The position numbers and the translations under genes were made by a program. A stretch of DNA of 42,061 nt from Verrucomicrobiota bacterium (GTDB lineage Bacteria; Verrucomicrobiota; Verrucomicrobiia; JAWXBN01): assembly GCA_034440155.1 (NCBI GenBank), contig JAWXBN010000100.1, forward strand, positions 1 to 42,061, written 5' to 3'. Below are positions 17,303 to 26,286 of the stretch, piece by piece (position 1 is the stretch's first letter; every line of letters starts with the position of its first letter). The notes beneath the pieces were generated by a model. That model was not told where the DNA came from, did no database searches, and worked only from the letters and a program-made list of their open reading frames with translations.

Positions 17303-18679
17303 TTAATCGAACATTTTTCCAGGGTTTAATATGTTATTCGGGTCAAAGGCAGCCTTGAGATGTTTCATCACACGGACATTGAGTTCGCCGACGGCATCTT
17401 CTAAGAAAGGTTTTTTTGCCAAGCCGACCCCGTGTTCCCCGGTGATTGTCCCACCGAGTTTGACGGCATAATGAAATATCTCGACCATTGCTTTTTCGAT
17501 TTTTTCCATTTCCTCGTGGTCTTTTTCATCAGTAAGGAAGGTCGGGTGCAAATTGCCATCGCCCATGTGACCGAATGTACCGATCTGGAGGTTGTAACGT
17601 TTGGCGATGTCTTGGATGAAATTAACCATTTTGGATAACTCACTCCGGGGGACAGTAGCGTCCTCAAGGATCGTAGTAGGCCTCATCCGGGCTAAGGCAC
17701 TAAAGGCTGTACGTCGGGCGGCTGTCAGTCTATTGGCTTCATCAGTGTCTTTGGCGAGAATGACCTCTTGAGCCCCCCGGGACTGCGCGATTTGAGTCAT
17801 TTTCCGGGCTTCATCATCGACAGCGGCAGGATGACCGTCCGTTTCCATGAGTAGGATGGCTTCCGCATTCACCGGGAGCCCGATTTTAGCGTAATCTTCG
17901 ACACATCGAATCGTGATGTTATCTAAGAACTCCAAGGTGCAAGGAATGATTTTGTTTTCAATGATGGCAGAAACAGTTTCAGCGGCTTGGTCCATCCGAT
18001 TAAAAACAGCCAGCATAGTTTTTTTCGTCTGGGGTTTTGGAATCAGCTTGAGCAAGACTTTGGTGATGACCCCGAGGGTGCCTTCGCTGCCAATAAAAAT
18101 ATCTTTCAGGGAATAACCAGCGACATCTTTCACGCATTTATTACCCATCCAGATGATTTCCCCAGTGGGGAGGACCACTTCTAAGCCCATCACATAATCC
18201 CGGGTCACCCCGTATTTGAGTCCACGCAGGCCACCTGAGTTTTCCGCGACATTCCCCCCGATTGTGGAGATTTTCATGGAACCGGGATCCGGTGGATAAA
18301 ATAATCCTACTTTGTCTGCTTCTTCGGCTATTTTGAGTGTAATGACCCCTGGCTCGACCATCATCGTGAGGTTTTTAGTGTCTACCTCCAGCACTTGGTT
18401 AAATTTAACGGTGCAAAGAACGATACATTCACTCACGGGGATGCTTCCGCCACTTAAACCGGTTCCTGATCCACGTGTGACAACAGGGATTTTTTCGGTA
18501 TTTGCTAAGGCAAGGATTTCACTGACTTGCGCCCGTGTTGAGGCAAAAACTACACATCCCGGGTATTGGTTGAGTACGGCAGTTCCGTCAAATGAATAGG
18601 GGATGAGGTCTTCTTTTTTTGTTAAGACATTTTCGGCACCCAGTATGGTCGAAATTTTCTCAAGGGTAGAGGCATTCAT
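17303..18679 (-). CDS. glcD: Glycolate oxidase FAD subunit
   Basis: This FAD-linked 2-hydroxy-acid dehydrogenase of the GlcD/D-lactate dehydrogenase family oxidises glycolate to glyoxylate. The PCMH-type FAD domain shows GSGTGLSGGSIP and PDPGSMKISTIGGNVAEN, and the C-terminal domain has the metal/substrate motifs FGHMGDGNLHP and GEHGVGLAK. Starting at the ATG at 18679 gives 458 residues and a family-like N-terminus (MNASTLEKIS). An in-frame ATG at 18751 is preceded by a better ribosome-binding match (AGGTGA) and would add 24 residues without family similarity, so the start is unresolved between the two. It pairs with glcF downstream. Confidence 0.9.
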   Translation of the reverse strand: MNASTLEKISTILGAENVLTKKEDLIPYSFDGTAVLNQYPGCVVFASTRAQVSEILALANTEKIPVVTRGSGTGLSGGSIPVSECIVLCTVKFNQVLEVDTKNLTMMVEPGVITLKIAEEADKVGLFYPPDPGSMKISTIGGNVAENSGGLRGLKYGVTRDYVMGLEVVLPTGEIIWMGNKCVKDVAGYSLKDIFIGSEGTLGVITKVLLKLIPKPQTKKTMLAVFNRMDQAAETVSAIIENKIIPCTLEFLDNITIRCVEDYAKIGLPVNAEAILLMETDGHPAAVDDEARKMTQIAQSRGAQEVILAKDTDEANRLTAARRTAFSALARMRPTTILEDATVPRSELSKMVNFIQDIAKRYNLQIGTFGHMGDGNLHPTFLTDEKDHEEMEKIEKAMVEIFHYAVKLGGTITGEHGVGLAKKPFLEDAVGELNVRVMKHLKAAFDPNNILNPGKMFD

Positions 18680-18889
18680 TGGGAGGATTGTAACAATCCA
18701 TGAAAAGGCAGCAAGCTTAGATATCTCTCTCAATATAGAGTTTAGTACCATTATTCACCTTTTTATCTTTAAGGACAGGGCAGCAATGAAAAAGTTAAAA
18801 TTTATAATCCATGGTGAAAATAGAAAATAAACCTTGAAGTATTGTTAAATTATGTGAACTTTATCCAAAAATTAACTGACACACATATT

Positions 18890-19492
18890 ATGTTAAAAGA
18901 AACAGCTCTGCAGGTTTTACAAATTGAAGGCGAAATTCCGCAAGAAGTGCGCCAAATTTCCCTTTCACTCCTTTTTATTACTCCGGGTTCCTTGGGGAAA
19001 ATGCACCGTTCAAATGCACATAATATCGATCAATTTTTGAATTTTCCTCCTTCTAACCTTCTTTTACAGCAGGGAATAGGTTTACGCACAGTGTCCGCAA
19101 TTCTCCATGAAATCCGGACCCTAAGGGACAAGGCTAGTTTATTGAATTATCACTTTAATGACGGGATTATCCCTCAAGATCCAAAGGAATTTGCCAACCA
19201 ATTAATTAATACCCTAGAGAAGGATGAATCCGAAGTGATGGTTTTCCGTTATGGTTTGGGTATTCCCCGTAAACATACACTGGCCGCCATTGGACAAATC
19301 AAAGATATTACCCGCGAACGTGTCCGCCAACGTGAAAATAAGAACCTTCAATATGTATATCGTATTTATGGGCCTTATGTGACCGATTTTATTGAAAAAT
19401 TAAGACAGCCCGATGCTCCACAATTTGATGATGCCATTGGCCGTTATATTGATTTTATTATGGCAGTCGCAGATAGTCCAAACCAAGATTAA
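18890..19492 (+). CDS. Putative transcription factor: alpha-CTD-like motif plus sigma-70 region 4
   Basis: This 200-residue protein lacks sigma region 2 and so is not a sigma factor on its own. Residues 54-80 (NLLLQQGIGLRTVSAILHEI) resemble the helix-hairpin helix of the RNA polymerase alpha C-terminal domain. Residues 113-158 follow sigma-70 region 4: FRYGLG, then HTLAAIGQIKDITRERVRQR, the recognition helix that contacts -35 elements. An extra 16 codons from a TTG at 18842 are possible, but the ATG at 18890 is preferred. It stands alone between divergent glcD and a strong terminator, so it is monocistronic. I infer a polymerase- or promoter-binding regulator; its targets are unknown. Confidence 0.75.
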   Translation: MLKETALQVLQIEGEIPQEVRQISLSLLFITPGSLGKMHRSNAHNIDQFLNFPPSNLLLQQGIGLRTVSAILHEIRTLRDKASLLNYHFNDGIIPQDPKEFANQLINTLEKDESEVMVFRYGLGIPRKHTLAAIGQIKDITRERVRQRENKNLQYVYRIYGPYVTDFIEKLRQPDAPQFDDAIGRYIDFIMAVADSPNQD

Positions 19493-19508
19493 GTTATTCT
19501 CCACACAG

Positions 19509-19535
19509 ATCCCGCCTGTAGGCGGGATTTTTTTT
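19509..19535 (+). terminator. Intrinsic terminator after the sigma-4/alpha-CTD-like gene
   Basis: ATCCCGCC (19509-19516) pairs perfectly with GGCGGGAT (19521-19528) around a TGTA loop and is followed by seven T residues. It ends the single-gene transcript starting near 18842 and separates it from the convergent envelope cluster. Confidence 0.95.
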
Positions 19536-19558
19536 AGACTGAAGCCTTTACGGGGGAA

Positions 19559-21925
19559 CTAGAAATTTTTTGATTTCCACTTTGGGTTGGTAAAGGTCCC
19601 GTCAGCTTCATATTCAAAGAGCTTGCTCATGAGGAATGTAATCGCTCCAAAAATCCCTCGGACATTGATGCGTGCATCCATTTTGAGATGATCCTGAGGG
19701 ATGTCGTAGAATCCGCTGCAAATCAGGGCCCACCCACCGCCACTCATATCGAGTTGGTCTGTTTTTACGACCCCATTTTCCATGGTGAAATCACAGGTGG
19801 CCTTATTCGCTTGTAAGGAAGCGAAACCGGGGATGACGGCATCGGCTAGGGTGGATAGAGGTCCGAGAAATGGCAGGCTAACCAGGTTTCCATTGGTGAC
19901 ATCCATGTGCCCTTTGCCATCGACTTTTGCCCAATTACCGAGCCCCCCATTGAATTTTCCATGGGCATTCAGCGAGCCGGTGGATTTTCCATAATTAAAA
20001 AGGGCCATATTCAAAAGCTGGAAACTCATTGATTTAATTGTCATATCCATGTCAAAGATCGTGTCCTGACCGGGGATAAATTTGAAATTAGCATTTCCCT
20101 CTAGAGTACCTTTATAGATATCGCTTTTGAACCCGGTGAGCTGGCATTTTCCTTGGGTGATCCGAAGTTTTGTCTGGATCCGGTCAAATTTTAAAGTTGC
20201 TTTTGTCATCGGATAATCGATTTTTTGCCCATTGATCGAAATCAGAACATCCGTTTTGTCACCTGTTACGTAATCGACATAACCATTGACAGTCGCTTGG
20301 GGTGGTTGGTGAAAAATATAGGGTTTTACAGCATCAACAGACTTAGGCCCGAGGACTGTAGCGATCGGTAGGGGGTAGAGTTGGGATTTAAAGTTGATGA
20401 TCTGGAGGAGTTGGTCTTTGAATGTGTAAATTATTTCCCCATTTCCCCGTCCTTCTTTCCTCACCACAAGCGCGTTATAACAACGCAATTTGCCCCCCGA
20501 AATATCAAGATCAGTGGAGATTTGTTGGAAGGATTGGTTGACTAAATAGCAATTTTTAATAATAGCAGTTCCCGAAATTTTGAAGCTAGGGTCTTTCTGG
20601 GTGGTGCCTGCTGCCTTTACATCGAGTAATAATGGCGTGTTTACCTTTGTGAACATCATGAAGTATTTTTGATAATTTTCAGGCACCAAATTCACAAAAT
20701 TCAGCGGGTTAATCGCTCCCTGCAGTTCCCCCGTGAGCTCAGTAGATGCGAGATTATAAAGGATTTTCGCCTTGGTTTCACCAAATGAGTCTTTCAGGAA
20801 AAACTGGGGGATGAGGAGTTCACCATTCTGCAGTGCAAACGGGATATCTAACTTTTCAAAATAGGTGCCTGCATAAGTAAAAGACGTAAATCCTAAACGG
20901 CCATAGACACTCCAATTACCGATTTGACTTCCACTTTGTGTTGCCGTGAGGCTGAATTGAGGGCGTTGGAAAAACTCGAACGAGCTGAGCACCCGTTTGA
21001 GGTGAGGATTTAACTCAAAAGAGAACAGAGTAAAATCAAAGTCGCTGACTACGTTTAATTGAGCATAAGGCTCTTCGAGATGTTTATAGCCTGTTGCAGA
21101 AAAAGATCCTGAGGATGTCGAAAATGAAAACTTTTCCAATGTAAGGACTGAATCTTGGAGTTTGAGCAGAAAATCAACAGAGTCGATATTGACATTTTGA
21201 AGTATTAAATTATTTGCACGCAGGACTGCCTCGGCTTTCCATGAATGGATATTTGATAAATCACCGGAAACAATCACTTTCAGATCCGGTTCATGGTTGA
21301 ATTTTATCTGTTTAAGTATGCCAAAGATTTTTTTTCGGAGGATTAGACGTGATTTTTTATCTTCTTCAGAGAGAACCTTCTTTTTAAAGGGAAGGGGGTT
21401 GAGGATGAGCTTGGCTTCCAGATTGAATCGTACACCGGCGGCGATACCATTGAGTGAATCAATGACTAAGGTGTTTTTACCAGTGAAATGTCCGATAGCA
21501 TGGGTGTCTGTGATCGAGAAAACCCCTTCAGAGGGATGCTCGGGGTCTATTGGAAAGCTGAGTTCGACATTTTTAGCTTCCAAAGATGTAACGGGGTTCT
21601 CTCTTTTTATTAAACGCCAAATGGAAAATGATAATTGAACCTCTGAGACGCTGGTTAAGGTCCTGCCTGTGAGTGGATCCAGAAAGTATACATCTTCTGC
21701 GATCAAACCTCTAAGTGGGTTAAGATAAAGCTTGCTGATTCTGGCTTGCATGCCGTGCTCGGCAAGCGCGGACTGGAGTTTATTAGTGATTCCCGGAGGA
21801 AATCCGGCAAAATAGAGATAACAAAGGACAAGGATGACGATGATCGATATCAACAATAAAGTTGAACGCGATATCATCATGGTCCCCCGTAATATCAGGG
21901 ATTTAATAGTCCTTTTGAGTGGCAT
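19559..21925 (-). CDS. AsmA-like periplasmic protein
   Basis: This 788-residue protein has an N-terminal membrane anchor (about 22-41) followed by a long beta-strand-rich region and the typical AsmA C-terminal block. That block contains GSLNAHGKFNGGLGNW, a segment beginning VTNGNLVSLPFLGPLSTL, and a closing motif near the end with DHLKMDARINVRGIFG. AsmA-superfamily proteins span the periplasm and help move phospholipids to the outer membrane. It begins 9 bp after the DUF4340 gene, suggesting translation from one mRNA. An internal ATG at 21880 would shorten the cytoplasmic tip by 15 residues. It is the second AsmA-superfamily protein in the window and differs clearly from the YdbH-like one. 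Confidence 0.8.
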   Translation of the reverse strand: MPLKRTIKSLILRGTMMISRSTLLLISIIVILVLCYLYFAGFPPGITNKLQSALAEHGMQARISKLYLNPLRGLIAEDVYFLDPLTGRTLTSVSEVQLSFSIWRLIKRENPVTSLEAKNVELSFPIDPEHPSEGVFSITDTHAIGHFTGKNTLVIDSLNGIAAGVRFNLEAKLILNPLPFKKKVLSEEDKKSRLILRKKIFGILKQIKFNHEPDLKVIVSGDLSNIHSWKAEAVLRANNLILQNVNIDSVDFLLKLQDSVLTLEKFSFSTSSGSFSATGYKHLEEPYAQLNVVSDFDFTLFSFELNPHLKRVLSSFEFFQRPQFSLTATQSGSQIGNWSVYGRLGFTSFTYAGTYFEKLDIPFALQNGELLIPQFFLKDSFGETKAKILYNLASTELTGELQGAINPLNFVNLVPENYQKYFMMFTKVNTPLLLDVKAAGTTQKDPSFKISGTAIIKNCYLVNQSFQQISTDLDISGGKLRCYNALVVRKEGRGNGEIIYTFKDQLLQIINFKSQLYPLPIATVLGPKSVDAVKPYIFHQPPQATVNGYVDYVTGDKTDVLISINGQKIDYPMTKATLKFDRIQTKLRITQGKCQLTGFKSDIYKGTLEGNANFKFIPGQDTIFDMDMTIKSMSFQLLNMALFNYGKSTGSLNAHGKFNGGLGNWAKVDGKGHMDVTNGNLVSLPFLGPLSTLADAVIPGFASLQANKATCDFTMENGVVKTDQLDMSGGGWALICSGFYDIPQDHLKMDARINVRGIFGAITFLMSKLFEYEADGTFTNPKWKSKNF

Positions 21926-21934
21926 CGGGTCAGT

Positions 21935-23719
21935 TTATGTCTTTGTTGTTGTTAGTTCTTTTTCAATGAGTTGGAAAATGCTTTCATCGATATAATAGAT
22001 ATACTTTTGTCCTTCCACAGTCATTGGGCGCCCGAGTTTTTTATCTTGTTTTCCGAATGATAGCTTTATCTTTTTACCGTCATTCAAGGAGATGATGAGT
22101 TCCAATGCGGGATTTAAAAGGTCTTTAGGCAGATTTGTATATTTATTGACTGAGATTGCCCGCAGATTTTGTACGGCGCTCAAGAGTGTGGATAACCTTT
22201 CATTACTAATGACTCCTTGGTTATTACCTGCCAGAAGCCAACTTTGGCTCGTCGGATCCTTGGAGACAATGGCATAACTTTTCCCGTTTTTAATGACTTC
22301 CAATCCGGTGATTGTATCTGGCTCGATACTCACCGCGATATGATTCAGATAAAAACTAGGATCTGGATTCAGGAAATTGATAATATCTGGATTTACCCGG
22401 TAAATGAATATTTCATCGGAGCGTTTAACATAAACACCACCTTTATCGGTTTTACCGAAATCAAATCTGATTGTTGCCGGGGAGTTTGTGGGGGCATTAT
22501 CTGTATTTGCGTTGAGTGACAAACTGTGGAGGGCAGGTTCTAATCCAAAAGTCTTGAGGGATTCAGGGGCATCGGATACATATTGGGAAATTTGCGATTT
22601 CATTAAGGTGTCCAGAAGTTGTATGATGATTGCTGTGTCGGCCGGTGACCCTTCTGCATCATCGATCTTCCATTCATTATCTTTTTTGAGCAATACGACC
22701 TTCTTGCTGCCAGACTGGATAACTAATGAATTCAATTCATTAGAATATCGGTCAATTAAATGTTTATCACGGTATTCTGCGAGCGGTTTTGTTAATTCCT
22801 TAAACAATTCTGCTGTAATGGTAATCACGCTGTTGGAATCTTTGAGTTTCGCGTAATATTTCTGGGGTGTATTGGGAACTGGTTGTCCGATCAAAAGTGT
22901 CTGGGGCTTGTCTGATTCTGAAGAGCGGATCGAGACTTCCATATCGGGTTCACTTAATCCATAGTTTTTAAGGTCTGCGGAACCTTCGGCAATAAAATCC
23001 ATGGCACGGGCATCAGTAAGAAACAACGTCAGGTCAGTGACTTTATCGGTGGCAGCCCGTGCATCGATCGGCTTAGTGATCCGGGGAATATTATTAGTGA
23101 AGGTGAATTGAATTTGATAAAGATTTGTAGGAGACAAACTCCTGATATCTACTTGTTGGACGGATTTAGCTTGAAAGGGGAAAATACTCCTGTCCCGCAA
23201 ATGGCTTAAATCACGGGCAAGAGTTTCCCTTGCATATTGAGGGATAATATAGACATCAGCATTTTCTTCTTTTTGAACAAACAAACCATTACCCATGGGA
23301 GTATCAGCACCTAAGCGCAAGGAATACCGTTGATCGGGTGTTGACCAGCTCAGAATATGAGTAGGTTTTTTCAGGTGGTATTCCTTGTCCAATGTATCGG
23401 GATTAATATCAGAAAATTTGATTTTTCTTTGAAAATTTATTGAGTTCAGTGATTGGATAATCGTATCAATCTCAAACTGGTCTGCTTTTGTTTCCAGCGG
23501 CTCCACAATGCTCCATTGATCCTTTTCCTTTTTGGCGACAATAGCCCCCTCAGCATTGAGAATTACTAACTCGACTACGTTAGTAGGAGTAAAATCATAT
23601 ATCTTCTCGTCAGCATCTGATCGTTGTTGATAAGTGTTCCCATGCCTTTCCTTGAACCAAATAAAACCACCCAGAATGGACAAGACGATTAAAAGTATAA
23701 GTGTATTACGAACTTTCAT
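21935..23719 (-). CDS. DUF4340 membrane-anchored protein
   Basis: This 594-residue protein has a single N-terminal membrane helix (about 5-22) and at least two repeats of the DUF4340 pattern. In each repeat a beta pair ends in W-x-I-x-x-P or W-K-I-x-D, followed by a helix that pairs a threshold-like LxxL segment, as in KEKDQWSIVEPLETKAD and KKDNEWKIDDAEGSPAD. DUF4340 proteins commonly accompany GldF/GldG-type ABC-2 exporters, but no such transporter gene is in this window. Here it lies between murI and an AsmA-like gene, which points to a role in the cell envelope. The molecular function is unknown. Confidence 0.8.
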   Translation of the reverse strand: MKVRNTLILLIVLSILGGFIWFKERHGNTYQQRSDADEKIYDFTPTNVVELVILNAEGAIVAKKEKDQWSIVEPLETKADQFEIDTIIQSLNSINFQRKIKFSDINPDTLDKEYHLKKPTHILSWSTPDQRYSLRLGADTPMGNGLFVQKEENADVYIIPQYARETLARDLSHLRDRSIFPFQAKSVQQVDIRSLSPTNLYQIQFTFTNNIPRITKPIDARAATDKVTDLTLFLTDARAMDFIAEGSADLKNYGLSEPDMEVSIRSSESDKPQTLLIGQPVPNTPQKYYAKLKDSNSVITITAELFKELTKPLAEYRDKHLIDRYSNELNSLVIQSGSKKVVLLKKDNEWKIDDAEGSPADTAIIIQLLDTLMKSQISQYVSDAPESLKTFGLEPALHSLSLNANTDNAPTNSPATIRFDFGKTDKGGVYVKRSDEIFIYRVNPDIINFLNPDPSFYLNHIAVSIEPDTITGLEVIKNGKSYAIVSKDPTSQSWLLAGNNQGVISNERLSTLLSAVQNLRAISVNKYTNLPKDLLNPALELIISLNDGKKIKLSFGKQDKKLGRPMTVEGQKYIYYIDESIFQLIEKELTTTKT

Positions 23720-23753
23720 GTGATTACTTTACCTCGATTTTTAAATGGATATT

Positions 23754-24554
23754 TCAAAGGCAGACTTTGAGTGTTTCAATAGCCTGAATTCCCAGAAAAG
23801 ATTCCACGACATGGTCTATTTTCCGGGGGAGATCCGTGACAAACAGGGCTGTACGCCCGGGGGTATGATCAGGATTTGATAAATGGAACTTTTCCAACAG
23901 TGATACAGTGGCTTTTGCACTTGCTTCAGCTGAATCCACAAGCCGTACTTTTTCGTTCACTACTTGGCTGATCAATGACTTTAACAAAGGATAATGTGTG
24001 CATCCTAAAACGAGGGAGTCGATGTTATCCTGTAGCATGGGATCCAGGTATTCTCTGAGTATTTCCAATGTGATTTTGTGTTCCAGCCATCCTTCTTCGA
24101 CGAGTGGTACCAGTAAAGGACAGGCTTTTGAGCTCACACGGACAAAAGGTGCTTTAGCCCTGATGGCAGCAGTATAGGCACCTGATTCTATTGTCGCAGA
24201 CGTTCCAATGATACCAATATGTTTTGCCGTTGAATCTTGAAGGGCAGCATCGGCCCCTGAGGAGATCATACCCAAGATAGGGATGGGAAAATCCTTTTCT
24301 AGGAGGGGTAAGGAAAGCGCGGAAGCAGTATTACAGGCTACGACAATCATTTTAACATTATGGGAAATTAAGAATCTGCATACCTCGTGCGAAAAACGGG
24401 TGACAGTATCCGCCGTTTTATTTCCATAAGGAACACGGGCAGTATCCCCCAGATAAATAAAATCCTCATAGGGCAACACTTCCCTCAAAGCCTTGACGAC
24501 AGTCAAGCCCCCAATACCAGAGTCAAATACACCAATGGGATTTTTTGCATTCAT
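23754..24554 (-). CDS. murI: Glutamate racemase
   Basis: MurI converts L-glutamate to D-glutamate for peptidoglycan synthesis in the cytoplasm. The 266-residue product shows the opening GVFDSGIGGLTV (D11, S12), the first catalytic cysteine in VACNTASA (C74) and the second in LGCTHYPLL (C185, followed by H187). Length and motif spacing are normal. It starts 12 bp downstream of the amidase gene's stop and ends 34 bp before the DUF4340 gene, placing a wall-precursor enzyme and a wall hydrolase in one envelope operon. Confidence 0.96.
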   Translation of the reverse strand: MNAKNPIGVFDSGIGGLTVVKALREVLPYEDFIYLGDTARVPYGNKTADTVTRFSHEVCRFLISHNVKMIVVACNTASALSLPLLEKDFPIPILGMISSGADAALQDSTAKHIGIIGTSATIESGAYTAAIRAKAPFVRVSSKACPLLVPLVEEGWLEHKITLEILREYLDPMLQDNIDSLVLGCTHYPLLKSLISQVVNEKVRLVDSAEASAKATVSLLEKFHLSNPDHTPGRTALFVTDLPRKIDHVVESFLGIQAIETLKVCL

Positions 24555-24566
24555 AATCAGTATGAG

Positions 24567-26213
24567 CTAATTTCCGGCAGGTTTATCGCCTGTTTTTGCA
24601 GGTGGTGAATTTGTAGCCATTTCTAAGAGTTTTGAGACAGATATTTCAGTTGGAATATTTTGTGAGCGTTGACCAGATGTTTCATCGGGCTGAGAGACGA
24701 TAACAATGTCCTTTTGCTCGATTACAACCACTTCATCTTTAGATGTGGGAGTTTGGGGTGTCAGTGTTTTTACAGGGGGCGTATCCGCTTCTGCAGATGG
24801 TACATTGTTTTTGGCTGGAGCGTTGTTTTTTGGTGCCGTTGTTTCCTGGGATTTAGCCGATTTTTCTTTTTGTTTTTTAGGGGGCTCAGGGGTTTCTACC
24901 TTTTTGGGTGGGAGCTTGCTTTCTTCTTTTTCCTTTTTGGAAGGGGTAGGATTAGTTTCCTTCTGAGGTTCTGGTGTTTTGACTATCACTTCAGCTTCTA
25001 GGGATGGCTCTCGCTCAGTGACTGGTTCGGGTTTGACTGCTTGTTTGGAAGTTAATCCACGCCCCATCTGTTTGTTTGGCGTAGAGTTTTTCTGAGGGGC
25101 TTGTTTGGGTTTTTCCTTTGGTTCATCAGGAGATGATTCAGGAGCTACATCAATGACTGGCTTCTTAGATGGTTTCGTTTCTTCGTCATCATTATTTCTT
25201 ACTGTATCTTGCCTGATTTCAGGCAAGTTATTTCCTCCACCTTCCATAAGACGGTTATAGGCAATAATCCCCTCCGCAATAGATCTTGCAAAGGTTTCAC
25301 GATAGGATTCACGGCTAATATTTCTGGCTTCTTGAGGATTTGATAGGAATCCGCCTTCTACCAAAATGGCAGGAATGGTGTTATATCTGAGTACCCAGAA
25401 ACGGGCTCTTTTTACTCCACGGTCAATTGTATTTGTGTTTTTCATTGTCGCGCGATGAACAGCCGTAGCTAAAATGATATTTTGTTCATCAGTACGGTTT
25501 CCAGACTGACCCTGAAAATCGGCAACTCTTACTTGATCTGTGCCTGTCGAGGGTGAACCGCGTGGGGCCAAAGCGAATGTTTCAATACCAGATGCACGCG
25601 ATTGTCCTTTATTAAAGTGGATACTGACAAAAATAGTATTTCCTTTTCCCGCTCCAGCCCGGGTCCTCCTATCCAGAGGGATAAATGTATCGGTTGTCCT
25701 CGTCAGATAGGTTCGATATCCCAGTTTTTCAAGTATTCTTTTCAGTCGGAAAGCTGTATCCATAGTGAATTGCTTTTCTGTGCCGATGCGTCCAATGGCA
25801 CCTGAGTCACTGCCTCCATGCCCGGCATCAATGATCACTGTGGTCGCCCGTTCCTTTCTCCTCACCTTATGGGGCCTCAAAATTGGTTCAAAAAGGGCAT
25901 TAACGTCAGTCTTCGCAATGATAAAATCATTTCCATTAGAACTAATCGGGAATGAGAGAGTATATTTGACCCCGTTTATTTCCGCATCCTTTGACTCCAA
26001 GGATAATTTAATTCGCCCCCTCTGGCCGTGGAGAATAGTCGTGCTTCTTTCGGCAAGTGGTTCGTAACGCAAACCATAGAAATCACAAAAACTTCTCATG
26101 GTCACATATTCACGATTTTTGTATTTTACAACTTGCCACTGGGCTAGCGCAGAAACGCTACTCAGGCATAATAAACAAAAGATAATTGTGAAAAGGAACT
26201 TGCGACTGAACAT
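24567..26213 (-). CDS. Secreted N-acetylmuramoyl-L-alanine amidase with Lys/Pro-rich tail
   Basis: This zinc amidase (Amidase_3, AmiC type) cleaves the peptide stem from peptidoglycan in the periplasm. A signal peptide (1-24, ending SALA) is followed by a small domain (about 25-110, YKNREYVTMRSFCDFYGL) resembling copper amine oxidase N-domain-like modules. The catalytic domain at about 122-322 has H132 (DAGHGG), E146, H199 (SIHFN) and E286 (VEGGFLSN). Residues about 330-548 form a low-complexity tail rich in Lys, Pro, Glu and Thr, likely disordered and possibly wall-spanning. I chose the ATG at 26213 because it gives a normal signal peptide; the open frame extends 18 codons further. Confidence 0.9.
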   Translation of the reverse strand: MFSRKFLFTIIFCLLCLSSVSALAQWQVVKYKNREYVTMRSFCDFYGLRYEPLAERSTTILHGQRGRIKLSLESKDAEINGVKYTLSFPISSNGNDFIIAKTDVNALFEPILRPHKVRRKERATTVIIDAGHGGSDSGAIGRIGTEKQFTMDTAFRLKRILEKLGYRTYLTRTTDTFIPLDRRTRAGAGKGNTIFVSIHFNKGQSRASGIETFALAPRGSPSTGTDQVRVADFQGQSGNRTDEQNIILATAVHRATMKNTNTIDRGVKRARFWVLRYNTIPAILVEGGFLSNPQEARNISRESYRETFARSIAEGIIAYNRLMEGGGNNLPEIRQDTVRNNDDEETKPSKKPVIDVAPESSPDEPKEKPKQAPQKNSTPNKQMGRGLTSKQAVKPEPVTEREPSLEAEVIVKTPEPQKETNPTPSKKEKEESKLPPKKVETPEPPKKQKEKSAKSQETTAPKNNAPAKNNVPSAEADTPPVKTLTPQTPTSKDEVVVIEQKDIVIVSQPDETSGQRSQNIPTEISVSKLLEMATNSPPAKTGDKPAGN

Positions 26214-26286
26214 TGGTATAGAAAAATTGCCGAAATGGTGATGGTTAGGCAAGGGAAAAGGTCTCATTATTAGATAATAATCGCGA

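Noticed and set aside
24669-25001. Plus-strand Phe/Gly-rich ORFs opposite the amidase tail
   Set aside because: They are antisense images of a Lys/Pro-rich low-complexity coding region.
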